In this document: piece by piece, positions 57,479-64,000 of the stretch
Position numbering within the stretch: position 1 is the first letter of the stretch
Layout of the letters: each line of letters begins with the position of its first letter
NCBI GenBank assembly: GCA_947359465.1
Contig: OX375872.1
Location: forward strand, 9,928,137 to 9,992,136
Direction of reading: 5' to 3'
Source of the DNA: Metellina segmentata
Taxonomy: Eukaryota; Arthropoda; Arachnida; Araneae; Tetragnathidae
DNA: 64,000 nucleotides
Made by a program: the position numbers and the translations under genes
The notes under the pieces: model-generated
What the model was told of the DNA's origin: nothing
What the model saw: the letters and a program-made list of their open reading frames with translations, nothing else
The model's database searches: none

Positions 57479-58242
57479 TCTAATATTATAAAAGGAAGTG
57501 GTTGTTTGTTTGTTTCTTGTCATGTTGTTCTTGTGACAAATCTATGGTACTTACAGTAATGGGATTTGGCACACAGGTAGTCCAAATTTTTTGCAATTTT
57601 AGGGTCGAGGCGAATTTTAAAATTCAATCTACAACATTATAAAATGAATTTAATGTATTTTAATCCGTATTGAATAAAACAGCATAGTAGCAACACCTGC
57701 TATATGAGGTGTTGATAAAAGAGATCATATTCTAAATTTAATTTTTTCGTTTCCGTTTTGATTTTGCACGGAGGAATGATTTTCCAGCTAGACGATAAAA
57801 ACAACAAATCTTTTAACTGGAGTCACTTAGTTCTTTTTTCTAGCTTCTAGACCGTTAAAGATCGAGTAAAAATTTCAACGGATTTGAAATCTGTGGAAAA
57901 GTTCACTTTAGATCGATATCTAAAAATTAAAGATTTTCTTTAAATAAATAATTTTTAAATTTAATATATCTTATATTTTCGCTAGAGAGATTGTGACGAC
58001 ACCGTGAACTTTCTCTTTCCAAAAATAAACAGATTGCATCTTCTGCCCTTCGCGTTGAAAAAAAAGAAACAGATTACATTTCCTAGCCTATTCCATTTGA
58101 GTAAATGAGAGCAAAAAAATAAAAAAACGTTTTGACTGGGATTGTTAAGTTTGTTTTCGTAAAATCGGAAACGTTAAAGATAGATTAATAATTTCAACCG
58201 ATATGAAATCTGCTGAAAATTTTACACCAGATTAATACCTTA
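57479..58242 (+). mobile_element. Candidate Helitron-like element, copy 2, 3'-truncated
   Basis: It starts TCTAATATTATAAAAGGAAG like copy 1 and retains the internal direct repeat (GGATTTGAAATCTG near 57880 and CCGATATGAAATCTG near 58195, with GTTAAAGAT). It ends where copy 1 continues to its hairpin and CTAG end, so the 3' terminus is missing. Confidence 0.5.
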
Positions 58243-58489
58243 CATTTTCGAGTCCTTAAACGCTGTATTACAGAAATTCACTCAGATGTTCAATTTGCGC
58301 AAAGCGCTTGATTCACCGTCGGATGACGTAATGCCTTGATTTGCACATCAGAAACTGTTTGAACACTTATGATTTAATAATTCCAATTAGGCTTGTCTTT
58401 CCCTGCAAAAATAGATTTCATCGATTGGGTATTTCATGAAATATAGTTACTTTTGAGTATGTAATGATAATTTTGGACATAAGTGTATT

Positions 58490-58716
58490 TAAATCAGATG
58501 CTAAACAATCTCATCAGCTGCTAAATAGTGTAATGATTAAAAAAATTCTATCAGCTGCTGAAAAATCCAAACTACTACTAACTAGTGCAAAGAGTTCTTA
58601 AAAGAGCCAATCAACTGTTAAACAGTCCGATTGGGTGCTAAAAAAATCAATCAGCCGCTGAAAGATGTAATCACCTGCTGAAAATTCCAATAAGCTAATA
58701 AAACCAACTCCTAAAA
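58490..58716. repeat. About 24-bp degenerate minisatellite, right part
   Basis: AAATCAGATGCTAAACAATC, ATCAGCTGCTAAATAG and CCGCTGAAAGATG-type units matching those at 57100-57262. Confidence 0.75.
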
Positions 58717-59340
58717 ACATTGAATATGCAGGGAACCTCGAAGTGATTTCATACAGTGGTAGCGCTGTATGTATCCCTTTAAAAGTATACCACGCAACAA
58801 CACTGATTGAAAAGAAAACGCAGCACAATTATTACTGTGGAAATCCGAATACTGAGCGAATTCCCCAAGATTTTACTACCGATTCTGTTATGGGTTCATT
58901 TCCGCGGTTCACCTTTTGCTTTCGTGCACCTCCAAGGTGCGAAATGCAGCCATCATTCACGCAGTTATTCTACTTAAACGTCACAAAAGGTGTTGTATAT
59001 CTTCTTACACCTCCCTCCCAAGCTTTACCTAATGCTAATGAACCCACTGCATATCCTGCTGCATACACATGAGCGCGTAACCTTTCTCAGGTATAGGTTG
59101 ACCCCTCGATCGGAGGCCCTTCAGTTTTACAGCCCATCGAACAACTTACCTTAATTTTAACGGCTTCTGAGTCTCGTTAGGGTCGGAAAAGCAACCATCA
59201 AATATTCCCATAAAGCAGATTTTATGAACAGGGGTTGTGGTTTTTACGAAGGATTTGGGGGCTGATGTCAAATAATACGAAGTAAAGTATGTATCTACAC
59301 AGAAGCGAAGTTGCACTTTTGGAATAGTTTCGATTTTATG
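58717..59340. other. Unassigned DNA
   Basis: A 109-codon frame at 58743-59072 and a 66-codon frame on the other strand lack motifs and are not called. Confidence 0.4.
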
Positions 59341-59374
59341 GCGCAAGGGTCATATGTTGTACCAGTACTAATTC

Positions 59375-59592
59375 ACAGATGACGAACCCCAGTACCAATT
59401 CATATGACGCCTCTCAAAATATCACTTCAGATGACGGACTCCTGTAACAATCCAGATTACGAACCCCTGTACCGATTCAGATGATTGGGTCGAGCACCAG
59501 TTGAGATGATAGGCCCCAGTACCAGATCAGATGACTGTTCTCAGTACCATTTGAGATGACAGACCCAATATACCAGTTCAGATCATCCTCAT
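59375..59592. repeat. Degenerate 26-30 bp minisatellite
   Basis: About eight units built on CAGATGACGGACCCCAGTAC followed by CAATT. Confidence 0.75.
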
Positions 59593-60682
59593 TTTACAAA
59601 ACTATACACTCAGTGTTTAGCTACAACAAATTGATGTAATACTTTTTGCTTTGCGCACTTGTACAGCTTTATTCATAAATACAATGTAAAAATTAATAAA
59701 TTTTAAACATTTTGGAAACAGTTTGCACATTACCACACAAACCATTCATCCGGTACCATTGTAGCAAGGGCTCTTTCCCTTTATGTGATAATTAGCATTC
59801 TATTGCGCGAAATCGGCCAAACCCAAATATGGTGTGAAAATAAATTCCTTCAAGATTTCAAACACATTTTCAATTAGTGTCCCACCCCCGAAACACACTG
59901 ATAGCAATATTTTCCGGTTACGAATCCCCTGCAATGACCAGTTTATTAGCAAATCTATTTTAGGGTCTTTCCCTCCCGTTCATTCATTACTTCTCGAGGT
60001 TTTGTATACTGTGACCGGACCACCACATGAGCGTAAATAATTTTTTTATGCATGCTCCCCGATTTGACGACTTCAGCAACAGGCAAGATGGTGATTTTTT
60101 TTCTTTTCAGGTATATAAAAAGCAGCCTCTCTCCCTTGACAAAAACTTAAGACAGTATTATAGACTGGAGGGACTCACTGTGAGTGTTGTTTTTAAACGT
60201 TGGTGTTTTCATTGGCTGAGCTGTAATTGCTGCAGGCTAAGAGACAGGTATGTGATGTAGGGGTTTTTCTAACACTTCACTTCAACTTGAATTGCATGGC
60301 TTGGATTAGGCTTTGTGGGCGGATTTTATGCTTTCGTATAATTGGATTCGTTGTAGCTTCGAGATCTTACTTTTAATGTTTTGTGGGCTCTAAAAATTAC
60401 TTGTTTCGAGATTACCTTTATATTATCAGATTAAAGGACGCTAATCAATCACCCCACTCCTCGTATAGCTTTAACATTATAACGTTTTCAGTTGTTAAAA
60501 TAAGGAGTAGGTCATGAAAACGTCGTATAAAATTATGGTGTTTTTGGGAAACGAGCTTGAACGTTTGAGAAAACTAGGATTCCAAGTCGAAATAATTCCT
60601 CTGGACGTCACGAGATTTCCGAGCAATGGAGTGTTGTTTTTAACTCAACAGCTCACTTTATGATTGAACAATCACAACCATT
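59593..60682. other. Unassigned DNA
   Basis: No gene, RNA or repeat was recognised. The short frames of 68 and 77 codons are unsupported. Confidence 0.4.
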
Positions 60683-61260
60683 GATTGAAAGAATCCGAGG
60701 ATTCTTTCAAACCTTTATAAATATTATATAGGTCCTGTCTGCAGAATAAAATTTTTGGGACAGATCCTGTTGGTTCTTTTATTGGAAAAGAATTCTTTGG
60801 AAAGAAACAGTTGGTCCTTCCTTTGAATAAAATTTTCTGCAAAGATGTTTTGTTCCATTCCTTAGAAAATAATCCTTTGAAATATTCTATTGCAAATTTC
60901 AATAAAAGAAAATTCTTTGGGCCGTTCCTATTAGTTCTATTATTGTAAAAGAATCCTTTGGAAAGAGATAACTTTTGATCCTTTCCATAGAAAATATAAT
61001 TTTTTGGAAAGGCTTTTTGTTTCATTCCTTAGAAAATAATCCTTAAGAATAAAATACTTTAGAAAAATTCTGGTGGCCCTTTCATTCGAAAAAAATTCCT
61101 TAGAAATAGTCTATTGCTAATTTTAATAAATTGAAATCTTCTGGAAAGATGCTATTGGTCGTCAAAAATGCCAAATCTGCTTAGAAGTTATGCAAAGAGG
61201 ACTGCAGGTTGTAAAGTGGAATTATGCGCTTAAACCTCTCTATGTTAAGCAATCCAGTTC
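60683..61260 (-). repeat. Minisatellite-core repeat, locus 7
   Basis: An inverted array of units TCCTTAGAAAATAATCCTTTG, GGAAAGATTCTATTGG and similar, bounded at about 60687 by GAATCCGAGGATTC (cf. GAATCCGCGGATTC at locus 5) and at 61150-61260 by the inverted head (GACTGCAGGTTGTAAAGTGG, AATTATGCGCTTAAACC). The 117-codon frame inside it reads the repeat. Confidence 0.8.
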
Positions 61261-61429
61261 AGATATTTTACTACGTTACTTTTGAAATCTGAACACATCT
61301 GGAAAATCAGCAGGCCTTAAATGAATAATCTGTGTGCACTATTTAATCTTAAAAATTCCTCATTTACTTTCAGGAGAGAATTTAGGAATAGTCTATTAGA
61401 TTTCGGGTAAAAGTGGAACTCTTTTAGTA

Positions 61430-62430
61430 AGAAAATACTACAGACAATCTTTTTATTTTCTTCAGGAAAACAAACTTGATATGCTCCACAGTTATACTCC
61501 AAAAAATAATAATAATTTGAAGACTACATGGCAACCATACGATATTAAATATTCTAACTATTTAGCCGACCCGGCCGTAACCATTCGGCGAACAATATTA
61601 AATATATTGAACTCAAACACTCATCCGATATTTGTATTTCAATCTGGAATTTCTTTCAACTTCAACCGTGCAGCGTAACGTCGTTTCGAGTAAAAGGAAA
61701 ACAAATAGAATGCATTTTGTAAGAAAATACTAAACACTGCCTTCTTTTCCTAAAGGAAACACAACTTTGTATGCTCCACCGTTACACCACAAAAAATAAT
61801 TTGAAGAGTGTATGATAACCAATAAGATATAATTAAATATTTTCTATTCAAGCACTTATCCGTATTAGTTAATCACCGATATTTTTTTTCAACTTTAGCC
61901 GAGCAACGCAATGTCGTTACGGGTAGAAGGAAAACAAGTGAAATGCATTTTGTAAGAAAATGCTAGACTATGCTACTTTGTAAGCTCCACCATTACACCT
62001 AAAAATAATTTATAGCGTCCATGGCAAACAATAAGATATGATGAATTATTTTTAACTCAAACACTCATCCGCATTTGTAATTCAATCTGGTATTTCTTTC
62101 AACTTCAGCCGTGTAACGCAACTTCGTTTAGGGGTAAAAGGAAAACAAAGGGAATGCATTTTGTAAGAAAATACTACAGACATTGCTGCTTTGTATGCTC
62201 CACCGTTACACCTCAAAAAATACTTTGCAGAGTGCATGGCAACCAATAAGATATGATTAAATATTTTGAACTCAAACACACACCCGTATTTGTAATTCAA
62301 TCTGGTATTTCTTTCGACTTCAGCAAGTCAACGTAAAAGGAAAACAAGTGGAATGCATTTTGTAAGAAGAAAAAACTCGACAATCCCTCTCTCCTAGGGG
62401 AAAACAAACTATGTAAGTGTTCATTATAGC
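61430..62430. repeat. Satellite array, units of about 212-290 bp
   Basis: Four to five units contain TATGCTCCACCGTTACACC, AAAATAATTTGAAGAGTG, GCAACCAATAAGATATGATT, CAATCTGGTATTTCTTTC and GAATGCATTTTGTAAGAAAA. ATGCTCCAC-type starts lie at 61480, 61771, 61982 and 62195. Confidence 0.88.
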
Positions 62431-62804
62431 TGTGTAGGATAGCAGTCTGAGTTATTGCAAACGCATGAGAGGTCATAGGTCTATTCCTTATCTCAAATAC
62501 ATATTGGTCTTTTACATTTATTTCCCCCTTTTATCATAATCGTCGTTTTAGAGCATAATGGACAGACATTAACGCTGACAAGTTGAGGGCGGCTTTCAAG
62601 ATACGGTTTCGAAATATGTAAGGAGTGAAATGTGCCATTCTCATTGCTATCTTATTTTAGATGGAAATGTCTAAAATGCATTTAGAACAAAAATTAGTTC
62701 TCTTTTAAGCTCCAATGACACCAAAATCTGCTACCACAGTGTAGGATCCAAAGGGGATTAAGCTTCTTGCAAGTGTTAGCGACTTAGTTTTATCTCTACA
62801 AATA
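62431..62804. other. Unassigned DNA
   Basis: Nothing recognised. Confidence 0.45.
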
Positions 62805-63200
62805 TAAACCCTCATAGGGGTTCACACACATAAATTCACCTTGAAATCTACCCTCAATTTTAACTTTCTTGACCAATACAATCTTTTCCAAAGTATAATG
62901 TTCGAAAGAAAGGAGTAATATAATATTTCCAAAGGATTGCATTATGAGCTAAGTACTATAATATAATATTTGAAAGGATTCTATACAAAAGGCCAAAAGA
63001 ATATTTACAAGTGTTTCTATTATAAGGAAATGGCCAGCAGAAACCTACTAAAGGATTCTATATCCTAATGAAAGGACAAATGGAATTTTTTCAAAGAATT
63101 CGCTTCCAAGGAAAGGAGCAATAAAAGCTTTCCAGTGGATTGCATTTTAAGGAAATGACGAATAGAATCTTTCTAAAGGTTGAAATAATCCCCGGATTCA
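62805..63200 (+). repeat. Minisatellite-core repeat, locus 8
   Basis: Head (CCCTCATAGGGGTTCACACA, TTCACCTTGAAATCTACC, TTTCTTGACCAATAC), then units AAGGAAAGGAGCAATAAAAG and TTTCCAGTGGATTGCATTTT, ending at AATCCCCGGATTCAC, the counterpart of the locus 5 palindrome. Confidence 0.82.
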
Positions 63201-64000
63201 CTTAACCAATAGATGTAAGTTATTATGCCATTTAGTTTGGGGTAAAAGTAATACAACACAACTTGTACACCTCGAGACTCGCTAACAGAGTAAAAATTAC
63301 CTCGGCTTAGAGAAAATACACTCAACCTAACTTTCTGATTACGTCTTTCGTTTTTGAACCCTAATTCAGATGTTGATTTTTGGGGTAATTTAAATATCAG
63401 TTGAAGATGATATTTTCAACAAAATAACACAAATGAAACACTAAGTAAAAAAAAACAGTTTTGATGAAACGAAAGGGGGCTTCTACTCACTCAGATGTGT
63501 TTTTCATACAGAAATTTAACCTTCAAGCAAAGAAAAACTACTTAATGGACCTCCCTGCACTAGTCTAAAGATCACCACAAACAATCTCTTACCTTGAAAA
63601 TTTGTATTCCATTGTAAGTCAATGATTTGTAAGTACGATGATGGACTTATTCACGGGGATTTTGAACCTTTTTCATCTCATAATATGCAAAAACTAATTA
63701 CTAAAAGTCCATGGTACAGCAAAAATATATAAAAAAATTTACCAACCTGACAAAAAAAGAAACAATTTTGATTTACTTACAACCATTTAATAATTGATTG
63801 ATTTACTATCCTTTAGATAATAACCCACCCTTTTTTTCTCTAAGTGATTTTGAAAAATATATTTATAGTAAAATTTATACTCAAAATTACTTATACGGGT
63901 ATTAAAAATAAGGAAATTATTCGAATATCCTTGAGTACGTGAAACGTTTACATTAATTGCCAATCTTTTTCATGTCATGATACAAAAAACAATTATTACA
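63201..64000. other. Unassigned AT-rich DNA to the window end
   Basis: No gene or repeat was recognised. Confidence 0.45.

Noticed and set aside
60672..61025. 117-codon frame
   Set aside because: It reads through the minisatellite-core repeat units.

Overview
The window is AT-rich, repeat-dense eukaryotic DNA. It has long intergenic stretches, microsatellites, tRNA-derived SINEs, Tc1/mariner, hAT, Helitron-like, non-LTR and BEL/Pao remnants, and no operon-like gene packing. The transposon families resemble those common in arthropod genomes, and the large intron and mix of repeats fit an arachnid, probably a spider. That assignment is an inference from family resemblance and was not tested by any search.

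Only one region looks like a host protein-coding gene. At 39.23-39.73 kb, minus strand, a GC-rich exon starts at the first in-frame ATG after an upstream stop. It carries an engrailed-homology-1 (Groucho-binding) motif and ends at a strong splice donor. It sits in a CpG-rich island (39.24-40.21 kb) with CCAAT and GC boxes. It is most likely exon 1 of an eh1-type homeobox transcription factor, possibly Msx/Drop-like. No homeobox exon was found downstream in the window, so the first intron would be at least 39 kb. A second CpG-dense patch lies at 55.3-55.5 kb.

Layout: 0-1.1 kb Tc1 element cut by the window edge; 2.6-5.5 kb minisatellite and satellite arrays; 6.7-8.4 kb hAT element with a decayed transposase C-terminus; 8.4-21 kb SINEs, tandem arrays, a Helitron-like element and minisatellite-core repeats; 21.4-25.9 kb cluster of four Tc1-like copies joined by (TA)n tracts; 26.2-27.0 kb 5'-truncated non-LTR element with a perfect 15-bp target duplication; 27-38 kb SINE-rich; 39-40 kb host exon and island; 41-43 kb fold-back SINE pair, hAT MITE, mariner derivative and a TTAA-flanked candidate; 44.5-51.2 kb BEL/Pao retroelement remnant with a hAT (Buster/ZBED-like) element inside it and a SINE inside the hAT; 52.9-54.4 kb Tc1 element with an internal 50-bp triplication; 54.5-62.4 kb several satellite arrays and a second Helitron-like copy; 62.8-63.2 kb a further minisatellite-core repeat.

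Every mobile-element protein here is broken by stops, frameshifts, deletion or insertion, so no autonomous element was found. No coherent new biochemical system was found. The most notable unexplained structures are a dispersed repeat with a conserved head and a minisatellite core (eight loci), a dispersed family built around the palindrome GACGAGATATCTCGTC, two or three tRNA-derived SINE families (one forming fold-back pairs), and the three-level nested insertion.
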